From Ferribacterium limneticum (GTDB lineage: Bacteria; Pseudomonadota; Gammaproteobacteria; Burkholderiales; Rhodocyclaceae), in contig NZ_CP075191.1 of assembly GCF_020510625.1 (NCBI RefSeq), forward strand, positions 2,208,001 through 2,272,000: 64,000 bases of DNA, in the 5' to 3' direction. This document shows positions 8,701 through 15,378 of this stretch, one piece after another (the first letter of the stretch is position 1; every line of letters begins with the position of its first letter). A program made the translations under genes and the position numbers. The notes beneath the pieces were generated by a model. The model saw only the letters and a program-made list of their open reading frames with translations, had not been told where the DNA came from and ran no database searches.

Positions 8701-9296
8701 CCGAAGCCTTTGGCGCCCGGGTACGTGTCCGAGTCGTCGCCGACGAGTGCCTTGTAGAGGCGGGTGTATTTCGCCTCGAAGGGGCCAAACGGGTTCGAGT
8801 CCAGCAGCTTGCCACCCTTCCACTGCTTCACTCGCTCGCTGCACAGTACGGACATGTCGCCGTCGTTCGACAGGATCACGCCGGGCAGGAACTGGGTGAG
8901 GTAGGCAATGACGTCGTCCGCTTCCATGTTCGGGTGCGTGACAACACAGGCGCCGACGTCCATCAGAGCCTGCTTGATCATGGGCTTCAGCAGGTTGAAC
9001 TGGGCGTAGGCTTCATCGGGCTTGTCGCCAGAGGTGTCCTTGTAGCAAGGGAGAATTCGCTGGCGAAAGCCTTTCGAGTTGCCAGTTTCTTCGATGATGA
9101 TGAAGCGGCTCGGCGTGATGCCGTTCATGTTGGCGCCGCCCATGATCATGTTGATCGCGTTCTCGTAGCCGTGCTGGGCGGAATTCACCAGCACCTGCTT
9201 GCCCTTGTGCTCAACCTTGATGCCAAATTCTTCGTCCTTGCCGGCGAAGAGTGAAGTCCAGCAAACGCTGGACAAGTCAATGAACATTCTTTCCAT
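5709..9296 (-). CDS. DNA polymerase I-type replicative polymerase with 5'-3' and 3'-5' exonuclease domains
   Basis: The 1195-residue protein is a full three-domain family A polymerase. Residues about 1-300 look like a flap/5' nuclease domain (MEADDVIA at 124, SNDGD at 143, GDDSDTYPGAKGFGDK at 187). A DEDD 3'-5' proofreading domain follows (LDIETST at 334, HNSSFEL, IVDTRIMS). The polymerase domain has motif A SVDAPAQEIRLQAGY (Asp891), motif B RDSKPVNFGSSYG (about 978) and motif C IVHDE (about 1104). Motif A departs from the usual DYSQIELR in its middle positions. The frame is open 56 codons further upstream, but the ATG at 9296 has GGAGA before it and overlaps the previous stop as TAATG, so it is chosen. 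Confidence 0.95.
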   Translation of the reverse strand: MERMFIDLSSVCWTSLFAGKDEEFGIKVEHKGKQVLVNSAQHGYENAINMIMGGANMNGITPSRFIIIEETGNSKGFRQRILPCYKDTSGDKPDEAYAQFNLLKPMIKQALMDVGACVVTHPNMEADDVIAYLTQFLPGVILSNDGDMSVLCSERVKQWKGGKLLDSNPFGPFEAKYTRLYKALVGDDSDTYPGAKGFGDKAFLNMAIQFGDEGLDAFIDLLNLEERYYWNQGKINGKHLGTLAEDVAEFKPLQKVLDNIDTVVRCWMVAKLYPEKINTLRMPLQWQVGMIKVGHFDERLRPHAGTVTLVTADNYPAMMARLPQQFAASPFVTLDIETSTPPESDEWLAAAAEDVDGKKDLGVDVLGSRLTGFSLTFGANNQHTIYVSVDHRDTNNITVEQARQMVDLIPKKIQRPVHNSSFELTVLFQEWGEAWADNGWHGFLPNIVDTRIMSNYVDENQSQGLKQISKRLTGYEQVTYEQVTSKEGEVGTLPEGGRVVREWNIYQTRTTTIPSEETGELIEVEVNVKGPDGMPIVLKKMERRQYKMNELTAREVLAYGADDTICTSVAYYHFRTIMEIEGVWDLYNAIEIKPAYLTALAFVQGTKFSMQRMRELSDADDQKFDAAWANVREYLVKIGYEGTICPKLTDLSDYKQVKQAYYLITGEELATQVRTASKIIKLIEVAEHDDAPLLARFMTEGNLGQINDWIKSRFSGEPVLDVNSPKKMRELLFTQMGLPLRLVNSCTPTEREKKPALYEAVGLHRKLVSGSSSVTLTPEQCELLKAKARTDDVTIDFALLDCTEEQRPVLEGIQDMKKVTTKRGLFYRPYRHVRHWKTGLIHAQANQCAAVTRRYSYKKPNLQQLPKEGESVQFRSCFVPHHKDAVIISVDAPAQEIRLQAGYSLDPNLLACYLGEDKKDFHSITASGAMKLVWSQEEYEKCMAYFEGGLPPDDYATFRELLHAKDEAVQQLAKDLRRDSKPVNFGSSYGCTAPKIQELLICDLATATAFLEAKYAKFARYEEWKIEVGDQVKRDGYVSTAMGGRRHLQEVIRSDNKWEIEAASRQASNFVIQSAGAEMLKRAMTVLWDSGVMFRCDVRFIAIVHDELVVSCHRDHAVEVIKVIHEAMSLPYTPTFPVPFGGSISLGKNFADQVEVGEEFNAAKIKRALELLFTTPMPAKAISKEVETYEEAVPA

Positions 9297-9496
9297 TACC
9301 AGTTCTCCTTCACGAGTAACTGCACGAACCACCAAGCGTTCGCAAAAAGTTGTAGAAAAGCCCAACAGAGCTTCGTGAAAAGTCCTGCCCAACCTAGGAG
9401 CAGGATCAGTACAGGACCAATCACAAGGAGAGGTAGCACAACCAGCATGCGCAGCCATCTCCATTTAATTGGCAGACGGGAATTACTTTCTCGCAT
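9296..9496 (-). CDS. Small two-helix membrane protein (66 aa)
   Basis: The ATG at 9496 overlaps the end of the zinc-finger gene by 14 bases. After a basic N-terminus (SNSRLPIKWRWLR) come two hydrophobic helices (about 17-35 and 38-60). The stop TAA overlaps the polymerase ATG. The frame is open further upstream but that part shadows the zinc-finger gene. Function is unknown. Confidence 0.55.
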   Translation of the reverse strand: MRESNSRLPIKWRWLRMLVVLPLLVIGPVLILLLGWAGLFTKLCWAFLQLFANAWWFVQLLVKENW

Positions 9497-9797
9497 ACCC
9501 TTTACCCACCTTCTCAGCGGTTGTTGCACAATCGATGCACGTGTTGTAGCCAAGCTCCAACCGGCCTGCGCCGATCGGTTCCCCGCACTCGACGCACTCT
9601 TCAGTCGGCCAAACCATGATCGGTTGGCCTTCAGGTGTGAATTGAGGGTCTCCGTTGTAGTCAATGAGTTGGACCTTCACTTGATCCGGCGCCGCCTTCC
9701 TCCGCTGGGCCGCGAGCAGTGAAGCCCGCTCACGCTCAGCAAGGGCACTACCTTGGTCGATTGGATCAGGCAGCTGTTCGTTGTCTTCGAGGATCAC
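9483..9797 (-). CDS. DksA/TraR-type zinc-finger protein (104 aa)
   Basis: Near the C-terminus the sequence reads CVECGEPIGAGRLELGYNTC then CIDC-like spacing, a four-cysteine zinc finger typical of DksA/TraR proteins. The N-terminal part (EDNEQLPDPIDQGSALAERE) resembles the short TraR helix that reaches into the RNA polymerase secondary channel. TraR-like phage proteins change host transcription by mimicking DksA with ppGpp. It overlaps the kinase gene upstream by four bases. Confidence 0.8.
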   Translation of the reverse strand: MILEDNEQLPDPIDQGSALAERERASLLAAQRRKAAPDQVKVQLIDYNGDPQFTPEGQPIMVWPTEECVECGEPIGAGRLELGYNTCIDCATTAEKVGKGYARK

Positions 9798-10348
9798 TTG
9801 GCACGCCCCTGCAGAATGGCAACAGCCCGGTCAGCCTGGCGAGCAAGGTCGTGGAGTGTTCCATTGTTCCAGATCACCACGTCGCCCGCCTGCTTGGTGA
9901 CGCCCTGCTCCGTCTTGTGCGCAGCCTCTTTGCCCGATAGGCCAGCGCCATCGCGCTCAAGGTGCACAATCAAGCCTCCAAGGTCTCGGATGGTCTCTGC
10001 CTCGACATCCTTGCGGACATCAGAGACCACAACGTCGTCCGTGTTCGAGAATCCCGCGTAGTCAATCAGCCAGCGCCGAATCCAGAAGCCAGCGCCGTAG
10101 CGCTCACACATGAGCTCGCCAAAATCCTGCAGCAGGACCCGGTTCGTTTCCTTCCAGACTTCGTGGTACTGCTTCTTTCCTTCCTGCGAGTGGAAGTGCG
10201 CCAGATCAATGCCGTAAGCTGCCGCTGCCGCCTGCTTCAGCGGCACCGCGAACGCCATGGGGAGAAAGTTGTAGTTACGAAACAGGATTTCGGCAAATGT
10301 GTCTTTGCCGCTGAGGGCCTTGCCCGTGATACCGATCAACATTGGCAT
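9794..10348 (-). CDS. Deoxynucleoside monophosphate kinase-like P-loop protein
   Basis: The 184-residue protein starts MPMLIGITGKALSGKDTFA; the Walker A is GKALSGKDT. VVVSDVRKDVEAETI supplies the acidic residues, and LIVHLERDGAGLSG matches the late strand seen in T4 gp1-like dNMP kinases. It would phosphorylate dNMPs for phage DNA synthesis. The ATG at 10348 follows the leader AAGGAAAAATAAC. Upstream codons in the same frame belong to a shadow of the next gene. Confidence 0.85.
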   Translation of the reverse strand: MPMLIGITGKALSGKDTFAEILFRNYNFLPMAFAVPLKQAAAAAYGIDLAHFHSQEGKKQYHEVWKETNRVLLQDFGELMCERYGAGFWIRRWLIDYAGFSNTDDVVVSDVRKDVEAETIRDLGGLIVHLERDGAGLSGKEAAHKTEQGVTKQAGDVVIWNNGTLHDLARQADRAVAILQGRAK

Positions 10349-10359
10349 GTTATTTTTCC

Positions 10360-11052
10360 TTATGTGCCAGTTGTGAAGAGGGAGTCCATCGCCCACGTGT
10401 CGGGCGTGTTCCAGTAGCAGGCCTGCAGGATGTGCATAGCCTCCTTGTTGCCTTGCTTCCTCGCCTCCTTGAAGGCCCGAACCAGATTCCCGTTCCGGCA
10501 GGTGGAACCCCACCGAACGTTCCCCTGCAGGTAGTGCAGGTAGTTAAACAACGGGCCAATCTCCCCGGGGGCTGGGCTGTAAGCTCGTACTCCCCATGAG
10601 CTGCCGTCCTTCTCGACGACAAAACTATCCTTGGTCAGGATCTGGACCTGAGCGCCGGCTCGCACCGCTCCGTAGAGGCAGAAGGCAAGCAGGATGCTTG
10701 CGCCCTGTGCCGTCACAGCTTGGGGTAGCGGCAACAACCAGGCGCGTTGCTTGCGGTTGAGCTGTGCTCGACCTGCGATATCCGTCGTAATGGCACGGAT
10801 ATCGGTGGAAGAGGCGTAGAGGTAGTCCGCACAGATTTCGTTAAACCACTCTCGCCACGATTCCAGTGGCGTTTCAGCAAGGTTGGGAGGAGCGACGATG
10901 TCGTTCATCTCCAAGCCGGCGTAGCTTTCTTGCGAAAGCAGAGGGGGCCGTGGAACCTTGAATGCCTCGCCGCGGAGCCGAGCCGGCCCGGGTTTGAACA
11001 CTTCAGGGTTGAGGACCTGCAAGGCCCTCACCGCCTTTAGCAGCGTCCGCAT
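10360..11052 (-). CDS. Hypothetical protein (230 aa)
   Basis: The ATG at 11052 lies two bases after the MazG-like gene. The protein has a central hydrophobic segment (ASILLAFCLYGAVRAGA) and a C-terminal half rich in aromatic residues. No family is recognised. Its place between a MazG-like enzyme and a dNMP kinase suggests a nucleotide or replication role, but nothing in the sequence proves it. Confidence 0.65.
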   Translation of the reverse strand: MRTLLKAVRALQVLNPEVFKPGPARLRGEAFKVPRPPLLSQESYAGLEMNDIVAPPNLAETPLESWREWFNEICADYLYASSTDIRAITTDIAGRAQLNRKQRAWLLPLPQAVTAQGASILLAFCLYGAVRAGAQVQILTKDSFVVEKDGSSWGVRAYSPAPGEIGPLFNYLHYLQGNVRWGSTCRNGNLVRAFKEARKQGNKEAMHILQACYWNTPDTWAMDSLFTTGT

Positions 11053-11054
11053 GA

Positions 11055-11606
11055 CTACCCCGTGACGGAGTTCAGCGCGGCCTGCTCGGCAACCTTGTCC
11101 CGGTTCAGCGCGTTGTGGGCGCTGAACTTCTTGTCTGGGTAGCGAGCCGAGAGCTTGGCGACGTTGGCACTGAAGACTTCGCCCCAAGTTACGCCGAGGG
11201 AGCGGATGATCAGGTTGTAGTACCACATCGCATCGCCGATTTCTTCAATCAGGTGTGCGTGATCAAGGGGCTTGCCGTAGGCCCACGCCTTCTTGATGAT
11301 ATCGACCACTTCACCACCCTCGCCGGCCACGCCGAGGGCGCCGTGCAGCAGGTCCTCGATCTGGCTACCCTTGGGGTCGATGAAGGCGGCAGCGCGTTCG
11401 CTGTAGCCGTCAGCGGTCATCGCCTTGGCGAAGAAGGTAGAGAGCGTTGCCTTGACTTCCTCGTGGCTAAACGGGAATTTCAGGTCGGCAAGTTTCGAGG
11501 TCACACCCTTGCCTACTACGCAGCCCTCAAGTGGTTGGTGGATGGGTGAGAAAGCAACCTTGCCCACTGTGAGTGGAGTACTGCTTTGGTTCAGGTTCGT
11601 GTCCAT
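11055..11606 (-). CDS. MazG-like nucleotide pyrophosphohydrolase
   Basis: GVAGEGGEVVDIIKKAWAYG followed by LIEEIGDAMWYYNLIIRSLG gives the ExxE...ExxD metal-binding pattern of all-alpha NTP pyrophosphatases (MazG/MazG-like). These enzymes hydrolyse NTPs or alarmones and are common in phages. The protein has 183 residues with an extra N-terminal region of about 80. The leader GTCCAACTATAAGGAGTTAA nearly duplicates the one at 2877-2905. Confidence 0.85.
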   Translation of the reverse strand: MDTNLNQSSTPLTVGKVAFSPIHQPLEGCVVGKGVTSKLADLKFPFSHEEVKATLSTFFAKAMTADGYSERAAAFIDPKGSQIEDLLHGALGVAGEGGEVVDIIKKAWAYGKPLDHAHLIEEIGDAMWYYNLIIRSLGVTWGEVFSANVAKLSARYPDKKFSAHNALNRDKVAEQAALNSVTG

Positions 11607-11618
11607 ATTATTAACTCC

Positions 11619-11864
11619 TTATAGTTGGACGATAGAAAACGTGAGACGGAAAAGATTGTCGTGCCCAAGCTTGATACTCTTGGGCACCTCCAGCTCAACG
11701 TAGGAAAGATCAGGCGTGGCACAGTCGCCGTTGCGCATCAAGCGAACGAAGCCGCCACACGCGCCGACGTAGAGGCCATCGCTGTAGCGATAAACCTTGG
11801 CCTGCTTATAGACGCCCTTCTTCGAGCGCGTGATGCAGAACGCATCCGGGATCACATGGAACAT
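11619..11864 (-). CDS. Hypothetical protein (81 aa)
   Basis: A small beta-rich protein with three cysteines (FCITR, GACGG, GDCAT). It is preceded by a rho-independent terminator and starts a short unit with the MazG-like gene. No family is recognised. Confidence 0.6.
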   Translation of the reverse strand: MFHVIPDAFCITRSKKGVYKQAKVYRYSDGLYVGACGGFVRLMRNGDCATPDLSYVELEVPKSIKLGHDNLFRLTFSIVQL

Positions 11865-11888
11865 TTAGATGTCCTCTTGTTCTAGTTG

Positions 11889-11913
11889 GAAAAAGACCCC
11901 GCTCAAAGCGGGG
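11889..11913 (-). terminator. Rho-independent terminator after the exonuclease gene
   Basis: On the minus strand CCCCGCT-TTG-AGCGGGG forms a 7-bp stem followed by TCTTTTT. It lies directly after the stop of the DnaQ-like gene at 11937. This is the clearest terminator in the left part of the window. Confidence 0.8.
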
Positions 11914-11936
11914 CTGAAGCGGGGTGGAGTAATTCT

Positions 11937-12611
11937 TTAGAGGTTCTCCAAGGAGTAACGCAGGTCCTCGTCGAGGTCGGTACCAAGGAGCCAAACTCTG
12001 TAGCCGCGGGGGATGTCCTTCAGCAGCGAACCCTTGTGCTTGCCGTAGTACATGCGCGTCACGAGTAGCGGCTGCCGCGTGTAAAAGCACAATTCGTTCA
12101 GGCTGATGCCGTAGGACTGGCACATGAAGCGCAGCAGAGCCAAACCCGTCTCGCAGTCCTCCATCGCGCCGTGGGCGCCTTCGCCACCCACAAGCTTGTG
12201 CAGATAGCGAAGCGTTTGCAGCTTGTGATCAGGCGCATCCGGCCAGAAGTAACGAGCCAGGCGCAAGGTGCAGACCTCTTCCTTGATCGGCATGAAGCCA
12301 TCAAGCTTGAGGAAACGCTGGTCGAACTGGGCATTGTGGGCAACGAGCACGATCTCGTCGTCCTTGGCGAAGTGGTTCGGGATCACCTGCTCGAACAGTT
12401 CCTGCCACGTCGGTGCATCAGCCACCATCTCGTTCGTGATGTGGTGCACGCCCATGGCCGAGGGGCCGATCGGCATCTGCGGGTCAATCAGGGAATAGAC
12501 CCGGTTGAGTTCATTGAGCTGAGCATCAACTTCAATCCACGCCACCTCAACGGTGCGGTCGGATTCCTCAACGCCAGTAGTCTCGACGTCTCCTACGAGA
12601 TATCTGATCAT
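11937..12611 (-). CDS. DnaQ-like 3'-5' exonuclease with C-terminal DUF3820-like domain
   Basis: The DEDDh motifs are complete: GDVETTG near residue 7, HNAQFDQRFL near 92 and HGAMEDCE near 146. The last third contains YYGKHKGSLLKDIPRGYRVW, which matches the DUF3820 type module seen at the end of many phage exonucleases. The 224-residue enzyme would remove nucleotides from 3' ends in replication, repair or host DNA degradation. It ends at a good terminator. Confidence 0.88.
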   Translation of the reverse strand: MIRYLVGDVETTGVEESDRTVEVAWIEVDAQLNELNRVYSLIDPQMPIGPSAMGVHHITNEMVADAPTWQELFEQVIPNHFAKDDEIVLVAHNAQFDQRFLKLDGFMPIKEEVCTLRLARYFWPDAPDHKLQTLRYLHKLVGGEGAHGAMEDCETGLALLRFMCQSYGISLNELCFYTRQPLLVTRMYYGKHKGSLLKDIPRGYRVWLLGTDLDEDLRYSLENL

Positions 12612-12668
12612 GTTCGCCTCTTCTTTGTTTTATTGGCTTTCAGAGAGGGTCAGTAACCCTCCGTGAAA

Positions 12669-12688
12669 GCCACCTCTTTCGAGGTGGC
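12669..12688 (-). terminator. Hairpin with GAAA loop
   Basis: An 8-bp perfect stem (GCCACCTC / GAGGTGGC) closes a GAAA tetraloop on the minus strand, followed by three T residues. It follows the stop of the gene at 12695. The short T run makes it a weak terminator or a 3' stabilising structure. Confidence 0.5.
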
Positions 12689-12694
12689 CTTGCT

Positions 12695-12919
12695 TTACAG
12701 CACCGCGTCGACGAACTCTCCACCGCCAGGCAGGGCGAAAATCAGGCTCTGGCCGCGCCGAAGCGGAGCTTGGATAACTGACTTCGGGGCGCCGTCCTTT
12801 GGAACGGAGAGCTTGATCGGCATAGGGAAACCGAACCAGGGATGCACCTTGTGCGGGATCAAGCCTTCCGTCGTCATGGTGCCATCACCCCGAGTCACAA
12901 GTGGCTCGGGCGCAGCCAT
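12695..12919 (-). CDS. Hypothetical protein (74 aa)
   Basis: The start overlaps the preceding stop as TAATG, which indicates translational coupling. The sequence is proline and glycine rich (HPWFGFPMPIKL, FALPGGGEF). No family is recognised. Confidence 0.6.
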   Translation of the reverse strand: MAAPEPLVTRGDGTMTTEGLIPHKVHPWFGFPMPIKLSVPKDGAPKSVIQAPLRRGQSLIFALPGGGEFVDAVL

Positions 12920-13182
12920 TACAGCGTCGGCTCTTCGTACTGAACCGGGACAACTTCAGCAGCAGCCGGCGTATTGAAGCCGATCCAGGCAGCGATGGCT
13001 TTCTTGACGATGCCGCGGGAAGCGCCGCCCTTGACGCCGGGAGCCGGCTTCGGGTAATGGGCGTCGAGGAAAGCTTCGATCTGGGCAGCGTTGCGCAGGC
13101 CGGCGTCGTAGGAGCTCTGTTCAGCAAGGGTGTCGAACTCGGTACCGTCGATGTCAGATGCGAATTTGATAACTTGTGCCAT
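12919..13182 (-). CDS. Hypothetical protein (87 aa)
   Basis: A small helical protein starting MAQVIKFASDIDGTEFDT and preceded by AAGGATAAAAACC. It forms a pair with the gene downstream. No function can be assigned. Confidence 0.6.
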   Translation of the reverse strand: MAQVIKFASDIDGTEFDTLAEQSSYDAGLRNAAQIEAFLDAHYPKPAPGVKGGASRGIVKKAIAAWIGFNTPAAAEVVPVQYEEPTL

Positions 13183-13212
13183 GGTTTTTATCCTTGTTGT
13201 AGGCGGTTAAAT

Positions 13213-13234
13213 GGGGCCGGAATGACCCGGCCCC
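13213..13234 (-). terminator. Hairpin after the 291-residue gene
   Basis: An 8-bp perfect stem GGGGCCGG / CCGGCCCC with a 6-base loop lies after the stop at 13248 and is followed on the minus strand by ATTT. It probably ends or attenuates the transcript of the gene upstream. Confidence 0.5.
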
Positions 13235-13247
13235 GGGTTGGTGCGAC

Positions 13248-14123
13248 TTACTTCAGGCCGAAGGTGCAGTAGCCGTAGCGGTTACCCTTGTGCTCGCCGC
13301 GTTGCGCCTTGATGACGACGACCGGCTGCGAGTCCTTGAGCATGCCACGGGCCTGCTTGAAGCCCAGTTCCGTCTGGAAAGCCTTGAACTTCTTCACGGA
13401 TTCCGGAGACAGTTGGATTTGAACCAGCGGGCGGTCCTCTTCCTCGATCAGCTCACCCTTCTTGGAAACAAGGGAGGCCCACAGATCGACGTAGCACTTC
13501 ATGTCAGCCTTTTCGTAGCCTTCTTCCTTGAAGGCGGCGATGGCTTGCTCACAGGTTTCTTCACCACCGATGACAGTCACGCCATCGTAGGAAACCTTGA
13601 CCTTCTTCTTGGCTTCTTCATCGTTCGAGCCGGTGGTGACCATGTAGCGGAAGTTCCACGAGAGGAGCTCCGCCTTGATCTCGCCACCGATCTCTTCCTT
13701 GTCCAGCATGAAGCCGCCGAGATCGACGGTCACACGTGGGAAGGCACCGACGCCCATTGCCTCGACATCATCAAGGGCGATCACGTTCTGCAGGTCGGTG
13801 AAGGCACCGACGAGCTTGCGAGCGGCCACCACAGCAGTGCTCTTCGCCTTGGCGATTGCATTCTGGGCGACGGCTGCGGAAGCCTCGGTCAGTTCTTCCA
13901 CTTGCACTTCAGGACGTTCGGTGACGGTAGCACCACCCTCTGCCGACGTGTAGTCCTGGACAAACTGCTCCGGGGCTTCGAAGGCGGGTTGGGCGGCGGG
14001 TTGAGCAGCTTCTGGCTGGGCAGCCGTGGTGGTAGCACACTGCTCGAATTGTTCAGTTGCGGCAACAGCGGCAGTAGCAGCGGCAGCTTGAGCTTCAGTA
14101 GGGTCAGCTTTACGAAGGGCCAT
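13248..14123 (-). CDS. Abundant-type hypothetical early protein (291 aa)
   Basis: The ATG at 14123 (MALRKADPTE) follows GGAGAAATACA and is preferred over an ATG six codons upstream. The first 60 residues are an alanine/glutamine-rich low-complexity linker. The rest is a mixed alpha/beta domain ending in GEHKGNRYGYCTFGLK. It is the first gene behind the promoter at 14195-14223, so it is likely strongly and early expressed. Position in the replication cluster would fit a DNA-binding protein such as a single-strand binding protein, but no OB-fold signature is clear. Confidence 0.65.
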   Translation of the reverse strand: MALRKADPTEAQAAAATAAVAATEQFEQCATTTAAQPEAAQPAAQPAFEAPEQFVQDYTSAEGGATVTERPEVQVEELTEASAAVAQNAIAKAKSTAVVAARKLVGAFTDLQNVIALDDVEAMGVGAFPRVTVDLGGFMLDKEEIGGEIKAELLSWNFRYMVTTGSNDEEAKKKVKVSYDGVTVIGGEETCEQAIAAFKEEGYEKADMKCYVDLWASLVSKKGELIEEEDRPLVQIQLSPESVKKFKAFQTELGFKQARGMLKDSQPVVVIKAQRGEHKGNRYGYCTFGLK

Positions 14124-14194
14124 TGTATTTCTCCTTGGCATTGGCGGTTTTGATCAGCATTAGCATTGGCGTTGTGGCGTAAGCCACGGACTGA

Positions 14195-14223
14195 ATGTTA
14201 GTCCTCTAGCTTCGGGTTGTCTA
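14195..14223 (-). promoter_or_regulatory. Sigma-70-like early promoter
   Basis: On the minus strand TAGACA and TAACAT are separated by exactly 17 bp. The spacer ends GAAGCTAGAGGAC, which is almost the same as the spacer of the promoter at 40091-40119. The shared inner sequence suggests a common operator or extended promoter element for early genes. Confidence 0.7.
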
Positions 14224-14525
14224 TTACTTTTTCATGTTTTCTCCAATCTTTCATGTCCGGTTTCCTTTGTTCATCAACTATTTAACAGGTTGCATAGAAC
14301 ACTGTGCTGCAAATTGTTTCCGCTGTCGCCTGTTCCAGCTTATTGGGCATTTCATGGATTAGGCGACAGTTTTGTCGTCTACTTCTAGTTGAACTAAACC
14401 GCTAACGCGGTGGCAGCGCGTTCGACGAGAGCGCTGTTTTCCAGAGGCGCGCCGACTCAAGCATTGGGCAATTCAACCCGATCCTTTTCCTTGGGAATGT
14501 TCCCAAGTCAGAAGAGGAGAAGGAC

Positions 14526-15371
14526 ATGAGCACACTTCGGCAGCGGATGACGGACGCGATGGTCTTGCGGGGCTTCGCCGAGCGGACCCAGGAAACCTAC
14601 TTGGCCTGCGTCAGGCACTTGGCGAAACACACCGGGCGATCTCCGGACACCCTCGATACCGCAGCCATCCAGGCTTACCTGCTACACCTGATCACCGAGC
14701 GGAAACTCGCTTACGCCAGTGTCAACCAGGCGGCCTGCGCCATCCGCTTTCTCTTTTCAGTGGTCCTTGGCCAACGGGAAATCGCCTTCGACATCCCGAT
14801 GGCCAAGGTCCCCAAACGCCTGCCGCAAATCCTCACTCGCGAGGAAGTCAGCCGTCTGCTCGCCCATGCCCGGGACATCCGTGCCAGGGCCTTGCTGACC
14901 ACCACCTACGCGGCCGGTCTGCGTCTTTCCGAAGTCTGCCATCTGCAACTGAGCGATATCGAATCCTCACCCGAGCGCATGTGCCTCAAGGTTCGCCAGG
15001 GCAAAGGCGGCAAGGATCGCTACACCTTGCTATCACCGCGTCTTCTGGAAACGCTGCGCCTGTACTGGCGAGTCACTCGTCCCCGGCATTGGCTGTTCCC
15101 CAATGGTACCGGCAATGGCCCGTTCTACGACAAGACCGCCCAGCGCATTTACCATGCCGCGCGCCAAGCCGCAGGCATTCCCCTTGGTGGCGGCATTCAT
15201 TCCTTGCGCCACGCCTTTGCCACCCACCTGCTGGAAGCCGGTGTCGATATTCACACTATCCAGCGTTTGCTTGGCCACGGTAATGTCAGTACGACCATGC
15301 GCTATTTCCATCTGGCCCAGTCACGTCTGACCGGCACGACTTCGCCGCTTGAGTTGCTGACGCCCACCTAA
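14526..15371 (+). CDS. Tyrosine recombinase associated with IS91-type element
   Basis: The 281-residue protein has a SAM-like N-terminal core-binding domain (TQETYLACVRHLAKHTG) and a catalytic domain with AGLRLSEVCHL (Arg), GKGGKDRYTLL (Lys), HSLRHAFATHLLEAG (His-x-x-Arg), LLGHGNVSTTMRYFH (His and the Tyr nucleophile). It resembles XerC/D-like proteins carried by IS91 relatives. The extra patch that distinguishes integron integrases between the second and third patches is not seen. A good AGAAGGAC box precedes the ATG. Confidence 0.88.
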   Translation: MSTLRQRMTDAMVLRGFAERTQETYLACVRHLAKHTGRSPDTLDTAAIQAYLLHLITERKLAYASVNQAACAIRFLFSVVLGQREIAFDIPMAKVPKRLPQILTREEVSRLLAHARDIRARALLTTTYAAGLRLSEVCHLQLSDIESSPERMCLKVRQGKGGKDRYTLLSPRLLETLRLYWRVTRPRHWLFPNGTGNGPFYDKTAQRIYHAARQAAGIPLGGGIHSLRHAFATHLLEAGVDIHTIQRLLGHGNVSTTMRYFHLAQSRLTGTTSPLELLTPT

Positions 15372-15378
15372 GCGCCTC

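Noticed and set aside
9297..9464. 56-codon N-terminal extension of the DNA polymerase
   Set aside because: The sequence lies opposite in phase to the small membrane gene and has no family resemblance; the start at 9296 has a good ribosome site and stop/start overlap.
14526..15371. Integron integrase or phage integrase
   Set aside because: The catalytic layout is that of XerC-like recombinases carried by IS91 relatives. The integrase-specific extra patch is not seen, and the gene is directly coupled to the IS91 transposase.
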